A DNA stretch of 64,000 bases from Adenanthera pavonina. Taxonomy: Eukaryota; Streptophyta; Magnoliopsida; Fabales; Fabaceae. Positions within the stretch are counted from its first letter, which is position 1. Every line of letters begins with the position of its first letter. The stretch lies in assembly GCA_026686845.1 (NCBI GenBank), contig JAIVEN010000021.1, forward strand, positions 10,496,001 to 10,560,000, in the 5' to 3' direction. The notes under the pieces were generated by a model. It ran no database searches. It saw only the letters and a program-made list of their open reading frames with translations, and was not told where the DNA came from. The position numbers were made by a program, and so were the translations under genes. Shown here piece after piece: positions 24,040 through 37,256 of the stretch.

Positions 24040-25960
24040 TCTTCAATAGATATCCATCCAAGACTTGGCCCTTAAAGTTTCATTACAGCTACATGCATGC
24101 TTATGATTATGTCACTTCTTTATTCTATACATTAATTCTGTTGGCAAAATTTCTTATTATACATCTAGGTGTTGCTATACATATATATATATATCGATCC
24201 ATTAAACATACGAAGACATATCCGAGTTTAAAACGAGCTAGCTCACTTATATTTATGAGACAAAATGAAAGTTACAAGAGAAGAAAAGGAAAACTAGCAT
24301 TAGATGCCGCAGTACCAAGGGATTGGTGGAGTTCTAGAGTTCACGTTTACCGTAAGAAATAAAGGGTGTTAATACAACATATACATATCTATATATATAG
24401 GTCCAGTAGGTCCAGAGCCATTTGTTACTTAGTCGAGCCACCTCATTCATTATTCGTTAATTAGATCATTCATTTTCTGATTTCGTGAGTACGTATAATT
24501 AATTCTAGAATTTGTTTTGTTCTGGTGGATTCGTTTCACCTACGTACACGTGGCCGCATGCGTCTGCGTGATGATATTGTATAACGACCTATCAGTATTA
24601 AATAAATAGAAGGTCTTTTATCCAATAAATAAATAGGAGGTCTTTTCCATGTCTTCCTTTACATTTTCTCACTAAGGAGACGTACAAGTTCTTGAAACTC
24701 CTCTAACACTTCAGAAAGCAAGGCATGGTTGGCATTATTTCCGAATATTTATATCAATAAATTAAAGAAACTATATCCACGAAAACCAAATTAATTGTCA
24801 TATCATACAACTAATAAACTACTATATCCAGCTCCCCATCTTTTCTCAAACCTTTTTGCTGTGTCTCGAACGATTGTTGACCATCACTATGATCATGGAC
24901 TTATTAACTCTGGGCTTGGACCTCTTAGCAGGGACGAACCATTGGCCTCTCACCATCTGTTTCATGACTACAAACAATGGGCTACTCTAAGAGTGCATGA
25001 ACGGACTACCACAAATGGACTAACTAAGCAACTTTAATATTGGTTATCTTATAAAATTTAATTGATTTCACTAATTATGATAGTTGAATTGAATGGAAGA
25101 AACTTGATATATCTTGAACAAAGTCAAGGGTTGGAACTTTATAAATAGAAAAACATCACGCTGAGTACTTCATTTGGATCCAATAATACTCAAATTTAAT
25201 CTTGGATAGTATTAGATATCATATAAATGTATTAAAAAAATAAATTGGTTGATTTTATATCCTGTTGATACATATATGTTAGGTTTAAACGATTTTACAA
25301 GAAGGACGTGATATATCGTTTGATAGACAAGAAAATGAGTTATAGTTGTCCTTAATCCTTCACTTTTTGAAGCGTGCACATGTTACTGCCTCCCTTATAC
25401 GCTAGCTAGCTTGTCCCTTTCTAATTCGTCATTTTAATTATAAGGCAGTGGTGGAGGTCCCTCCTAATGCTTACTAGTGCATCTATTACTCATGGATCGA
25501 TTGAAGAAGAATCGCACACCTTTCAACTGCCTAGCTAGCTATGCGATTCTATATATTACCTTCTTCTTCGTCCAGCTCCTCCCCCAAGATATATGCATCA
25601 TGTGGGTGTAAAATCAAATAGAACTTTCAACTTGATCTCTAGATATGTTTCACCCCGCATGTTTTGTTTGACAAAAAAAGAAATAGAACTCTAGCAATAT
25701 TAGACATGTTAATAATGGTAGTTGATATATAGTTGAGTTTTTGGAAAGTCATAATTGTGCTTGATTTGACAAGAATGTGGGGTTAATGGTTGGTTTTATA
25801 ATTATCATTAGATTAGAATCTTATAAATCTAAAGTAGACAGGAGTAGTTGTCGCAGTTGCAATCAAGGGCCATGGTGGCGTCCCTTTTGAATAGCAGTAT
25901 GGACCCCCTCCAGATATCAAATTAGCATCTACCCTTGGTTTGGTTTGATCTCCACTCTTC
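24040..25960. other. Intergenic, no gene seen
   Basis: AT-rich with short microsatellites. A less AT-rich patch at about 24800-25040 contains an 80-codon open frame without a recognisable family. I see no TIRs or coding motifs. A possible poly(A) micro-insertion lies near 25660-25690. Confidence 0.5.
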
Positions 25961-25967
25961 TAAAATA

Positions 25968-26655
25968 GTTTCAATGATGAGTTTGACCAAAAAGCTATCC
26001 ACACTCTCTCATTTGCTCGATATATATCTCAGGGCTCTCCTATTTTTGAATATTTTTTTACAGATAATATTGAACTATTGGGTCCCTGGTCATTTATTAT
26101 GTATATTCTCAAGCTTAAGTTTCTCGCTTTCAAAGAATACAAACAAAAACACACAAGACACATATACTGTACCTGCTAAAAGGAAAGAATTTATTCTTGA
26201 AGCCCTTTGGTTTTTTGTCCAAATTAAACAAGATCGGAGTTTGATTCGTGACTTGAAGACGATAAAGGATCCTTATTTTTCTTAAGTAATGTAATGTTCA
26301 TGAATAAATTCATGTATAAGCTACGAATTAATTGGATAAGGAAAATATTTTCAAGGATATCTCGCTCAAAAAAAGTCAAAAACTAAAAAAAAAACATATC
26401 AGTTAATTAGATTTTTTTTTAAGTATACAATCATATATTTAGAAAAAGAGTAATATAAAAGAATATGACCCTGTGTGGATTGCAATTTTCCTCTTTACAT
26501 TTTGTTTTTTATCTCCATCTCGCTATAAACATATCATACAATAAATTTAATAATTATAAAATTTTTAAATTTAAAATGGTCTGAAAATGAGTAGTTAACC
26601 CTAAAATTGTCTTTTAAGAATTGATAGCTTACCTGCTTCAACAAGAAAATAAAAA
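25968..26655 (+). repeat. Local duplication, copy B
   Basis: The second copy of the segment at 22974-23545, in direct orientation. It carries about 130 bp of extra sequence around 26110-26275 relative to copy A and lacks its (CA)n run. Similarity is clear but well below identity, so the duplication is not recent. Confidence 0.65.
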
Positions 26656-26659
26656 TAAA

Positions 26660-27358
26660 AAATAAACTATTTATAATCCAAAGAAGGCTACTTTTAGATT
26701 TTTTAATAAAATATACACACACATACTTTATAACACAACTTGACTTTTCTTTTGAAAAACAAGTCAAATTTGATGACTAAAGTTACATGCACCTAAATTT
26801 GTCTAGAAAATTGTGAATACTTCTATTATGAATAGAATTTTTTAATTTGAGTTTTCTTTTTTTATTATAAGTTCTCGTAAATTTGGGGAAAAAAGTGATA
26901 TTAAGACTGAACGTGTGTATAGGCTCACTTCTTTGATTATTATTATTATTATTATTCCATTTTTTGTCTTTTTTCTCTTCAAACTTTATAAGAATTTACT
27001 ATAAAAAACTCTGAAGAAATCCAAACCGTGACATGCTTTTATTTATATACTTGCATCAGAAAGGGATGGCCAGGATTAAGAAATTACCACTTACCACAAC
27101 CTCTTGGTGATGTGGCGAGCCATCATTGGACGATGATAAAACAAAGTCCTTTGGTGAGTCGGTGTTCCATTAGCTTGTATAACAACAACCATAGAGCACC
27201 CAGAAAAAAACTGGTAAAATAATGCTGCTCAGTTAATCCTCATCAATCATTTCTTTTGCATCTCTTGGTCATATTTGGTGTTTCACCCGTAACAAGCCAT
27301 TTTACAAATTTACATGCTAGGTTAGGTTTAGGGTTAGAGTTAGTCACCAACAAGCACT
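26660..27358. other. Intergenic, upstream of MIF
   Basis: Contains an (ATT)n run near 26936 and a less AT-rich patch at about 27050-27220 with no family match. A telo-box-like AGGTTTAGGGTTAG lies at about 27323-27336, about 140 bp upstream of the MIF start codon. Confidence 0.5.
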
Positions 27359-27360
27359 TG

Positions 27361-27377
27361 TATATATATATATATAT
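27361..27377 (+). promoter_or_regulatory. (TA)n TATA-type promoter element of MIF
   Basis: A TATATATATATATATAT tract ends about 88 bp upstream of the MIF start codon. A second ATATATAT lies at about 27420, too close to the ATG to be the more likely choice. Confidence 0.4.
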
Positions 27378-27465
27378 CTTACAAGTCTTGAATGATCATT
27401 GAAAGAATACAAGAGTGCAATATATATTTCTACTTGTACTGGTGCATTGAACTGAAGGGGTGAAG

Positions 27466-27708
27466 ATGAAGAAGGTTATAACAAGAGTTGACAACAGAGT
27501 GGTTCGAAATATCAGATACGGTGAATGTCAGAAGAATCATGCAGCTTCCATGGGAGGGTATGCTGTGGATGGGTGCAGAGAGTTCATGGCTAGCTCAAGG
27601 GAGGGCACAAGCGGCGCTCTCACATGCGCGGCTTGTGGCTGTCACCGGAATTTCCACAGAAGACAAGAGCAAGCTGAGGTCGTCAGTGAGTACTCTTCTT
27701 CTACCTAA
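27466..27708 (+). CDS. MIF: Mini zinc finger protein (MIF1/2/3 family)
   Basis: A single-exon gene of 80 aa. I start at the ATG at 27466; a GTG two codons upstream is in frame but not a eukaryotic start. The ZF-HD zinc-finger domain spans about residues 16-66: [28 protein letters not shown], then [16 protein letters not shown]. Candidate zinc ligands are C21, H25, C37, C54, C57, C59, H60 and H64. There is no homeodomain, which defines the MIF subfamily. Known MIFs heterodimerise with ZF-HD factors, keep them inactive or cytoplasmic, and dampen gibberellin, auxin and brassinosteroid responses. It is slightly shorter than Arabidopsis MIFs (about 88-101 aa). MIF-next-to-subgroup-1-MYB is a recurrent Arabidopsis arrangement (MYB31-MIF1, MYB30-MIF2). 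Confidence 0.92.
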   Translation: MKKVITRVDNRVVRNIRYGECQKNHAASMGGYAVDGCREFMASSREGTSGALTCAACGCHRNFHRRQEQAEVVSEYSSST

Positions 27709-27719
27709 TTCTGCTGCTT

Positions 27720-30700
27720 CGACCCAATAAACACAAGACACACACATATATAATACACCATTAATATAGCTTCATGAATTTGTGTATGGGATATATATAT
27801 ATTATTACTTATTGAATTTGAATGGTCTTGATCTCAATTTCCTTGGTTTCTCGAGTGTGGATTACCCGACAGATTCGATGCTTGATTTCCTGTCAAGAAT
27901 ACTGGAAACTTCAGATTTCTCAGTGTCTGTTTAATTTGTAATATTCTTATATATGTATGTATCCAAGTGATCTCTACTTTCTTCTTAGTTTGCTTTTCCC
28001 CATAGCTTTTACAATTTCTTCATCTTCTTCTTTTCTTTTCTGTATCCTTTTTCGATTAATGTTTCGCCACTTGTACTCGGTGCAAATTAAATGGTAGATG
28101 ATCTTAATTAGCGTATAATCAATTAGTTGGAAACCATCTCAATTTTTCTTTTCTTCTTCTGGCGGATGGATCGAGAACGCTATCCATTCATCTTGTAGAT
28201 AGGGCAAAGATTTCCTTGTTGCTTGAGTCTAACGCATTGCATTTAATTAATGATTAAATTAGCTGTCCTATAAAATATCTAAGTGCCTTTCGCTCTTTGA
28301 TTGATGAATTCTACATATCATGCTATGCAATCAAATTATCTTGGTCAAGCTTTGCATAAACAAGCTAGCAGTGCAAGCCAAGAATATGAACTGTTTCTGT
28401 ATATATATAGTTATAGTCCAAAATTGGATATATGTGCATCTTTCATCGGTACACATATTGCAGACTTCATCTGACTAGCTAAGGACGGGCATTTTTAACA
28501 GTTTGAAAGAGGCATATAATGAATATGACAGTGTTAGAAAGACTTCTCAAATCCATAATTGGACTGAGCGATCTTCTCAGTTATAACTTCAAGTTTCAGA
28601 TTCTGCAGAAATAGAAACGATATTTAACTATATACATATATACGCGCATGATATATATATATATATTCTTCTTATGTTCTCATCGGAAGGAAAACAGGTT
28701 AGGGTCTATATAAGTGACGAAGATAATTTATCTTTGTCCAAGAAGGCCCACCTGGATCCCATCATGTCCGGGATATATATCAGTTAATTAATATATTACT
28801 TAAAGTTGTCTAAAGGTTGAGCCGAAAATTTTTACATATAGTTGACAAGTTACTAGTCTCTCTTTTTTGGGTGGCCAGTGGTATTATTTACAAACAATAA
28901 ATAAATGTTTTCAGTAAAGAAAAAATGGATAGCACATGATGCACATTCAGTAAATATATATATGTATATATCGTTTGACCAACTGTTGGAAGTGACAAGC
29001 ACCTGCACTATTTATCATTCTTTCTCCTTATGTATGGACATTTGAGTTGATTATTACTTGTTTATAATCGATAAAGCGCGCACACACACGCACACACACG
29101 CATTCCAATAAGTTAGCCTAACTTATGTTGATTTTGAGTGTATATATATAGATACTAGAACTCCCTGCCCTATTATTATATATGGTTGGAACTGAATATG
29201 TATTTGTATGCTTTTGATGACAAAACTGACTGACTTAAGGCCAACAAAAACTACCGATTGTGGCGTGTGACATTATGTTTTATATATATCAGCTATATAG
29301 GGCTCTAACAACTGAGTAGTGCCTAGTTTCTCCCCATGGCCGTAAAGTATTTTAAAGGACATTCTTTATATGGACAACATTAGATGGCAGACATAACCAA
29401 TTAGTAACTTAGTCACCCCACCTTTGTATACGGGTATATATATATTGTAGGGTCCGTCAAGAAATTAAAGTGAGCAAAAGACTACTAAGTTTGGAATCAT
29501 TCATTATATGATTCATGTGATAAGTCCCCGGATTAGGTATAGAAGCATGGTTGGCCCTGAAAGTATTTGTCTGTGCCATGTCTGGGGAAAGATGAATGTG
29601 CATGTCCCTGTTTTGTTTGCTGATTATCACTTTCTGTTGTACATATTAATTTGGCCATTCTGCATTTCCATGAAAAGCACACAAATTCCTTTTGTTGAGC
29701 CCTGCGCTGTGTTCTCCACTATATGTCCCATCGTGTGTGTGTGTATGCTGATTACATGAGAAAATCATGTTAGCATCCAAAAGTGACTTTGCATGAGCTA
29801 TATATAGCTAACGAAATTAATGATTAATTTTCTGATACTTCACTCTCTCTGGAATCCTAATAATTGAATGAGAAATTTCAATTAGAAGAAAATGAATGAT
29901 CGATGAAATAGCTAGAGAAATTTGTTAATTGATGCCCTTTGCTTTGGAATGAATGAGAGAATTTTCAGTCCCCATGGAAATGATCCCCAGTATGTACATG
30001 CGATGGAAATATGCTAGCTACTTGCATTTTATATAGAGAATTAATTTCACACACACACACACTTGCGCGTATAGGGAAAGAGAAAGTTTCATGTTTAATT
30101 TCCTTTGTGTCATACATCAGTCTGTTGTAGTAATAACTAGGGAGGTTCAATATTATGGAAATAATAGCACTACATATGCTGATATGAGATTTCATCGATT
30201 GTGATGCATGCGTGTGTGTGTGTGTGCTTATGAAGCTTCAAGGATAAATAGGATTTCATTTTTGGATTGTTTATTAGTTTATGCCGTTTATATGGACAGA
30301 TCATGTTATGAGCTAGTGTGTCTACCTTACTTTCCCTTGTCCTTCTTGGGACACCTGATCTTAATCTCAAGGTCACATGGGTACGTGCATCATATATAAA
30401 GGCAACTAGCTATTGCCACATGTCATTAATGAATGTTTGTAACTTTGCATAGTGTGTCCAGCCACACCGGGCCCTAATTTGTTTCGGCTTTCAGATTCTG
30501 AATTTTTTTTTTTTTGGGATTTTAAACTTAATCTGACCTTATTAGAACTTACTTAAGGCCAGTGCTGTAGGTTTGTCTGCAAGAACGGGCAAATAACAAG
30601 CCTTAATTAAGGATTGGTCTAATAGCCGAACTAATAATTAGAATTGTCAATTAGGATTAGTTTAGTTTTTAAGTTTTTTTTTTTGGTAAATACCATAGAT

Positions 30701-30920
30701 ATCTTTCAACCGACAGTTGAAGACTAATTCCTTCGAGGCGTAAAAATCACCGAAGTGGATTTTGCCTAATTTAATTCTAAGTTCTAATTGATCTTAATTA
30801 ATTAGGGCTATATATGATCAAGCCTAGCTAATTAATTAAGCCATTTTAGAAATGATGGGATATGTCAATTTATAATTAATTTGGTTAATACTTGTAAGGT
30901 CTTAGAGCTCATTTTGAGAC
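27720..30920. other. Intergenic, downstream of MIF
   Basis: No gene is supported. It contains MIF 3' sequence, many short AT, CA and GT microsatellites (for example 29079-29101, 30051-30061, 30209-30226), and a poly(T)-headed repeat fragment at about 30676-30765. The open frames here lack motifs. Confidence 0.5.
30676..30765 (-). repeat. Dispersed repeat fragment with poly(A) tail
   Basis: On the minus strand this reads as a G+C-moderate body ending TATGGTATTTACC followed by poly(A). Part of its body (CAACCGACAGTTGAAGACTAATTCC on plus) resembles 33833-33858 inside the putative LTR downstream. It may be a SINE-like or LTR-derived fragment. Confidence 0.3.
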
Positions 30921-30925
30921 CTTAA

Positions 30926-31821
30926 TAGCCCGTTTGGTTCAATTACATGAGGGGTTAGGTAATGTGATAGGAACGATGTAAAGGGATGTGAAGGGAAGAT
31001 GATTACATGTATATTTGTTTGATATGAGATTCAGAAATGATGGGATGCTATTTATTTTTTATAAAAAGAAAAATAAAAATACATGTGAAATGACTTTTCT
31101 CCCCTTGAAAAAAAAGAAAAAAACACTCCTTCCCCATCGGTTTCGTCTCCTACCAAACCATCATCGACAACAGTCCTAATCTAAAATATGAAAAATACAT
31201 TAAGGAAAAAGAATGTCATATCCAGAGGAAGAATGATGATGAGTAGTGGTCACCGGATGGTTGTGCTCGGTGAGGGTTTGAGTAGGGGAACTCTATGACT
31301 TCAAGCATGACAATGGTGAGGCAGGCTTTGAATAGGGAGGATGACGATTTACGAGATCTACAAAGGGGAAGAATGACAAGATACAGATGAACTTTGGACA
31401 AGATCAACGATCTATGATGGGGAAGAACGGCAAGATGTGGATGAGCTTTGAACAGGAAACCAACAATTTGCGAGATTTGCAATAGGGAAGAATGTTAAGG
31501 TGTACAACGACGGTAGAGGATGATCTGGAGGTGGAGGATGGTGGAGGATGAGATGGAGATGGAGGACGATGAAGAGTGACGGTGAGGAAGAGATGAGATC
31601 TGTGTCTTTTTCTCATTTGCATAGTTTGATCTCATTTACACTACTGTGATGCCCTTCACTTATCAAAATAAGAGGGAGGATCATCACAACAATTGAAGGG
31701 ATCTGTTTCACGTTATGTAATCCCATTGTCTTGTATTTGGCACAACCAAACAATACTACTGAGGTAATGTAAAGCCTATTACTTCATATAACCTCCTCAT
31801 GTAAGCAAACCAAACAGGCTA
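30926..31821. mobile_element. PIF/Harbinger (Tourist-like) MITE, about 0.9 kb
   Basis: Termini TAGCCCGTTTGGTT and AACCAAACAGGCTA are inverted with one mismatch. The similarity extends inward about 45 bp (ACATGAGG...GGTTA...TAATGTGATAGG). Flanks are TAA at 30923-30925 and TAA at 31822-31824, the 3-bp duplication expected for PIF/Harbinger. The interior encodes no transposase. It contains about three diverged ~62-bp tandem units (31340-31500) with the pattern GATTTACGAGAT, GGGGAAGAATG, GATGAACTTTG. Confidence 0.75.
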
Positions 31822-31948
31822 TAAGGGTTAGCCCTAAGGGATAGTGGACATCCTAAACCTTAAGGTTGGACCGTAATAAATTTAGATCTATTATTTTAGT
31901 ATATTAATATTATATCTTTTGGATGTTATAAAATCATATGTATCAATA

Positions 31949-32250
31949 TATTCCTTCCATTCTAAAATATAAGTCTTATTTGATTAATTGCACAGGAATC
32001 AAGAAAGGTACTTTTACTCATTAAGTCTATAAAAAATACATTATTTTTCAATAGTATCCCTATTTAATATGTTACATTTAAATTTTGCTATCTCTTTTAT
32101 ATTTAATTAGATATAAGAGCAAATATAAAAAAATATTTAATATCATAGAAATTATTAAATGAGACTTATATTTTTAACAAAAAAAATTTGAAAGAGAATT
32201 TATATTTTTGGATCAAAGGGAAAACTTATATTTTTGGATTAGAGGGAGTA
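31949..32250. mobile_element. Stowaway-like MITE
   Basis: Left end TTCCTTCCATTCTAAAATATAAG pairs with the reverse complement of the right end, TACTCCCTCTAATCCAAAAATATAAG. Two further partial right-end copies (near 32161 and 32200) suggest internal duplication of the terminus. Confidence 0.6.
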
Positions 32251-32745
32251 TTATATTTTGATTTTCAGTGTCACATCATAAGAACAAAAGGAGAAATGAA
32301 AAGTTTTGTTGCTTTAGGCCAAGCAAAATAAATGCGTTCGACTGACTCTTATAATTAGATGGACTAGGATGTCATTTAGTTTGTCAATGACATCCCTTCC
32401 CTATATTTTAGGTCATCTCTAATAACAATGATTGTATATAATGTAGTTAAAAAAATTAAATAAATAATTTCATTTTTTGTGTCACCATTTCTCTAAATAT
32501 ATGACAAAAAGAACTTAACCAAGAATAAATTTAAACCAGAACTATTTACTAAAAGAAGAAAACTTAAATTTATATACTATGTATATTTATTTATAATCAA
32601 ATTACAATAAGTGAATTTAAAATTAAGTTAAAAGTATTAGTAACAATAAGAGTTAGTTACAAGGTTAGTAATGGATAAAAAATATGCTTATTTTAGTTCG
32701 AGTAACAAAAAGCACATTACAGGTATTTAAGCTTACTATGCTTTT

Positions 32746-34348
32746 TATAACACCTTACTCCTAAACACCCCCTATCTTGAACAAAAACTTCAAAAACCAA
32801 CCAACCAAAGCCCAAACATCTCAAATACACCCTTTAAACATCAGAACAGTGGAAGAAAAGCCAAAAGACACCAGAATTTAGGTTGGGGCTGCAGCCGCTA
32901 CAATACCGCCACAGCTCCGACCAATCTCTGTTTCTGAATAGCCACTGACTTCACTCGAGCCACGGCGCCCCCTTCTGGCTTTTATGCTAGCAAATCCCAA
33001 ACTCTGAGCAAATTTTCGACGCTCATAACTTTATGTTCCAACTTCCGATTGACTTGATTCCAACTCCTACAAGTCAATCTAGTCCAAATCTATCCATAGA
33101 CACCAATGTCACCTCAATCCAACTCCGTATAGATATTTTGGACACCTAACACCATTTTGGCCACTTTGACCAAAACTCACAACTTACAACTTACAACTCT
33201 CATGTGCATTAAAGGCAAATTAACCATCCGGGACCATTCACACAGGTTTGAAACCACCAAACCAACTTGTCCAAAGAGGTTTCATCTCAAAGGAACCACT
33301 TCTCTGAGATTTGACCCCATTGAACCTCAATTGACAAAACGGGCTACAAGCCCTAAAACACACCGACAAGACCCAATTCCACTTGGGCTCTCACACACTA
33401 CCATTCTAGCACCCAAACATCCAAAACCACACATGCACCACAATACAACACTAAACCACATCTATATAACATACGAACAACAACCATATCATTACAACCA
33501 TCATAATCCTTATATCCATTACAATTATACTATCCTACTTGGTACAAGGTACATATCCAAAATACACATACACTACATAGACTTAGTATTCCCATGTCCG
33601 ATGTTACTCCCTTGTCTTCTCAAGGCTAGTGTCAGAACCTTCACCTGAAAGGGTTAGTTCATGGGAAAGGAGTGTGAGATAATGTCTCAATAATCAAGGA
33701 TAACCACACACACACACATATATCTCATACAATCTCATGAATGCAATATGAAATGGGATGCATATTTTCCTTGCACACAACTAGAACCATGAGCTATCGT
33801 CATCACAGGATATTTGGTATCAGTAATTCCCTTCCAACAGTCGGTGAAGACTGATTCCGGGACATCATCAAGCTTACATCCCTTTAGTGTGCCCGGCCAA
33901 AGGTAACACTAATGTACGGATCGTGATTCTCCTTCTCCTCGACCACTTCGAATTGGTGGTAATTTAAGAAAGGTGCAGTCCACTACCGCCTGGCTCCTCT
34001 GGCCATAGGAGAGGATTTAGCCACAGGAATATCATCCTTATCCTACCTAATTATATATCATATCATCATATCTCATATCATCGTATATCATATCGTCATC
34101 ACCACCCCATCCGTCATATATCACAATCTCATAATGTCATGTGATGATGCTCATGTCATCATATAATCATTATCATCATATGTCACAATGTCATACATGC
34201 ATCATGTCATGTCACATCAATATCATCTCTAATCATCATCATAGTCATCATAATCATCATATCATATGAGTCTAGTTGTGTGCATACCACGATACAAAGG
34301 CAAACCATATACACACATATATCCATATCATGGTATAAATGGAAACAT

Positions 34349-34412
<64 letters not shown>

Positions 34413-35272
34413 CAACATATAACATATACACAATACAAAGAATACAAATACCCAGTTACCTCAACTGTCAATACCACACACACACACATGATTCCACGAG
34501 CTTTCTTGAACACTAAACCCATGACTTGCCTTCTCCAATTAGCTAACAACCTTAACAATATCACAATTCCTCAATTAGCATGTAATCCAAATACCCAAAT
34601 TCCATAATTCAACCAATTAGGCTTAACCCAAGGTTCCAACCCTACGTTCATGCATCATTAAGCTCCTAGAGATCATTTAACCACCACTCAACCACATACA
34701 CTTCGGATTCCCAAGAGCTTCAACCGAATATAACCTAGGGTTAAGTTCAAATCATGCATAAACCCTTCAAAACTCACACCCAAACAACAAAAACACCAAA
34801 TCACACTTCATTAACCCCGTTTCATCCATTTCAATCGGTGGGATTGGGAAAAACCAAAGATCCCAATTTATACTCGAAAAAATCCCAAGTTTAAACAGAA
34901 GAAAATGGAGAGGAAGGAGTAGGGATCACTTACCAATGAAGATCCAAGCTCTTGGATGCCAGAAAACACTCCCAATGGCCAGAAAACACGAACCCTAGCA
35001 CTGCTCCCTTGGTTCTACATTTCTTTCCCATCTATTCGTCCTAAATGATTCAAATTTAAACTAAAATCTCGACTTCTGCCGTAGCTCCAAATAAGCTCGC
35101 CACAATGCCACACTTTTTTCAGCCGAAAATGCCATTGGAACTCGCTCCCGTCGCAACGGCTTTGCTTCTCGCCACGGCGTGAAGCTCTTTTTCTTCCACG
35201 TTGACTTCTCCTCTGTACTGTTTCCTCCGGTTCTACACACAATGCCAATAAAATATCATGAGGGTTGTTACA
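32746..35272. mobile_element. Putative solo LTR, about 2.5 kb
   Basis: A clear composition shift, less AT-rich than its flanks, sits between TATAACACC at the left and GGGTTGTTACA at the right. These are inverted ends close to the TGTAACACC...GGTGTTACA termini of many plant Ty3/gypsy LTRs, with the leading TG mutated to TA. Flanking CTTTT (32741-32745) and CTTTC (35273-35277) fit a 5-bp target-site duplication with one change. No gag or pol coding is present, so a solo LTR is the simplest reading. The 163-codon open frame at 33157-33648 is low-complexity. Confidence 0.5.
34350..34405. repeat. (CA)n microsatellite
   Basis: A perfect CA run of about 28 units inside the putative solo LTR. It creates long artificial Thr-His or Cys-Val frames on the two strands. 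Confidence 0.95.
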
Positions 35273-35279
35273 CTTTCTA

Positions 35280-37250
35280 TTACCAAAATGAAAAAATAAG
35301 ACCAGAACTTCAAAGATTGATTTAGTGATCAAAGGCATAGCTGTTTATCTTAACTATATCACTATATATATATATATGAAATAAACTTTAAAATTTGCTT
35401 GTGATCCTGTCTAATTAGAATGCATAACTAGCTTTTTAGAAAAAAAAATCACTGAAGTGTACTCACTTCTCAAATCTTTGATAATCTAGCAAAAACGGAG
35501 TTACTTTTACCTTAATTGTCGAGTCTAAAAAACATTAAATTATTAATTAAATCTTATAAATAACACGACCTAATCCAATGATCTTTTAACATATAATCAC
35601 TCGCTCGAAACCAAGAAAATGAGTGATTAATAGAGTTATATTCAATGGTCTTATATGTATATGTAATCGTTCCATGTACAGAGGTATTGCCTTCAATTAA
35701 CATTAATGCATCCAAAATCGACATATAAATTATAATCAACCATAAACTAAATTGTTCCTGTTTTCCAATAAGGTGGCTTCTCATGTTTAATTATGAAGAA
35801 TTTGGTTGTCGTACGTTTGTCGATAAAGAAATATAAATTAGTTCTTTCGCACCAAATGCATGTGATCTCACTCAATCCAAGGATCTATTAACATCTCAAC
35901 CTCAACTTTTGGATGAAGAAAGAAAATGAAGGGGAGAGAAAAGTAAAGAGGAAATGCTTTCTCTCCAATTACGTACATTTAGATCAACAGGGAAAAAAAA
36001 CTAGGAACTAAAATTTTGTAGAGAAAATATGTGGGTTCTATATTTCTTTTTCTTATATCCAACTTTTATTTCCTTCCTCTTACTATCTGAGTAGAGAAAA
36101 ATCTATTTTTTTCTCTTATTTTCTTTTTTTCTACTTTTTTTCATCCAAATATAGGATAAAAGAGTAGTGATAAGAGCGATTAACAATGATATTATATAAT
36201 CATTTAAGTTCATATATATATACACTCAGTTATTCACTGGAAAAATTCATTTAAAACTGACATAATTAAAAAAATAATATTGTTAAATAATGTTATTAGT
36301 ACAACTAGAGTCATTGAAAGAAAATGGTAAGATTAGATATTTCTGGAGTAGTTAAATGGTTATTATGTAGTTAAGAGTTTCAGTTGTATTGTTACGCTTA
36401 GATAAGTTTAACACACCTCTGTGTGCGTGTGTACAGTACTGTGCATATCTTGAAATGAAATCGTATACTTCATTTCAAGGTAATTAACAAGCTTAAAGAT
36501 ATCAAAAATAAAATAAAAAATAAAGAATAGATTACAATGTACACTTTTGCGATTTAGTCCAAAATCAATTTGCTTCTGTATACATGCGGTTGGCCCCAAA
36601 AAAAAAAAAAACTCCTTGAGAATTTGTTCTGTTACCACTTGACTGTTTACTCTCAAGTCTCAAAAATAACCTCAAAAACCAGTTAGCAGATTGAATTTTT
36701 TAAACCAAATTGTAAGGGCCGCTAAAAATTAGGACTGTAAAAAGATATAATCATTGCTTGAAAAACTTGTTCGATTTGACAGGCTCGACCTAACAAAATT
36801 TATGTAATGAAGTTCAAAGTTTTGAATAAAAAGTGGTTCGGAAAGTTTGGTGTGTAAAATAGCTAGATTGGCCTTGGATTCTTGTAATTAACCTAGTTAA
36901 AATTTTAAAATTTAGATGATTAGAGCTTATTTTTCCATATCATGAAAAAGTATTCCTTTTCCTTCATTTATTTCGAACGGAGATTGGTTACAAGAATTTT
37001 TACATTAGTTTTGGCTACTTTGATAAATTGGCACAAATTTATATATTCTTCATTTTTCTTATTTACTTCATATGCGAACTTTTTTTTTTCATAAACAAAA
37101 AGCTTAGGTGAGTTGGACGGGAGGCTCATCAGGGACAGGGTAAGCCTCATGGCTTAAAAAACATTTACAAAGATACTTTCAGATTACCCACCAACAAGGT
37201 CCTCACATCGATAATGGGATTCGAATCAATATTATTGTGGGATATGAGTC
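35280..37250. other. Intergenic, no gene seen
   Basis: AT-rich sequence with short homopolymers. About 37100-37255 resembles the low-copy dispersed sequence into which the next CACTA element inserted. No TIRs or coding motifs were found. Confidence 0.5.
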
Positions 37251-37256
37251 ATATCG

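Noticed and set aside
24000..24362. 120-codon open frame
   Set aside because: Straddles the end of a duplicated non-coding block; composition and lack of homology argue for chance.
33157..33648. 163-codon open frame
   Set aside because: His/Thr/Pro low-complexity frame inside the putative LTR; no family motif.
34207..34607. Cys-Val and Thr-His repeat proteins on both strands
   Set aside because: Translation artefacts of a (CA)n microsatellite.
35015..35338. 107-codon minus-strand frame at the right edge of the LTR
   Set aside because: No recognisable domain; crosses the inferred LTR border.
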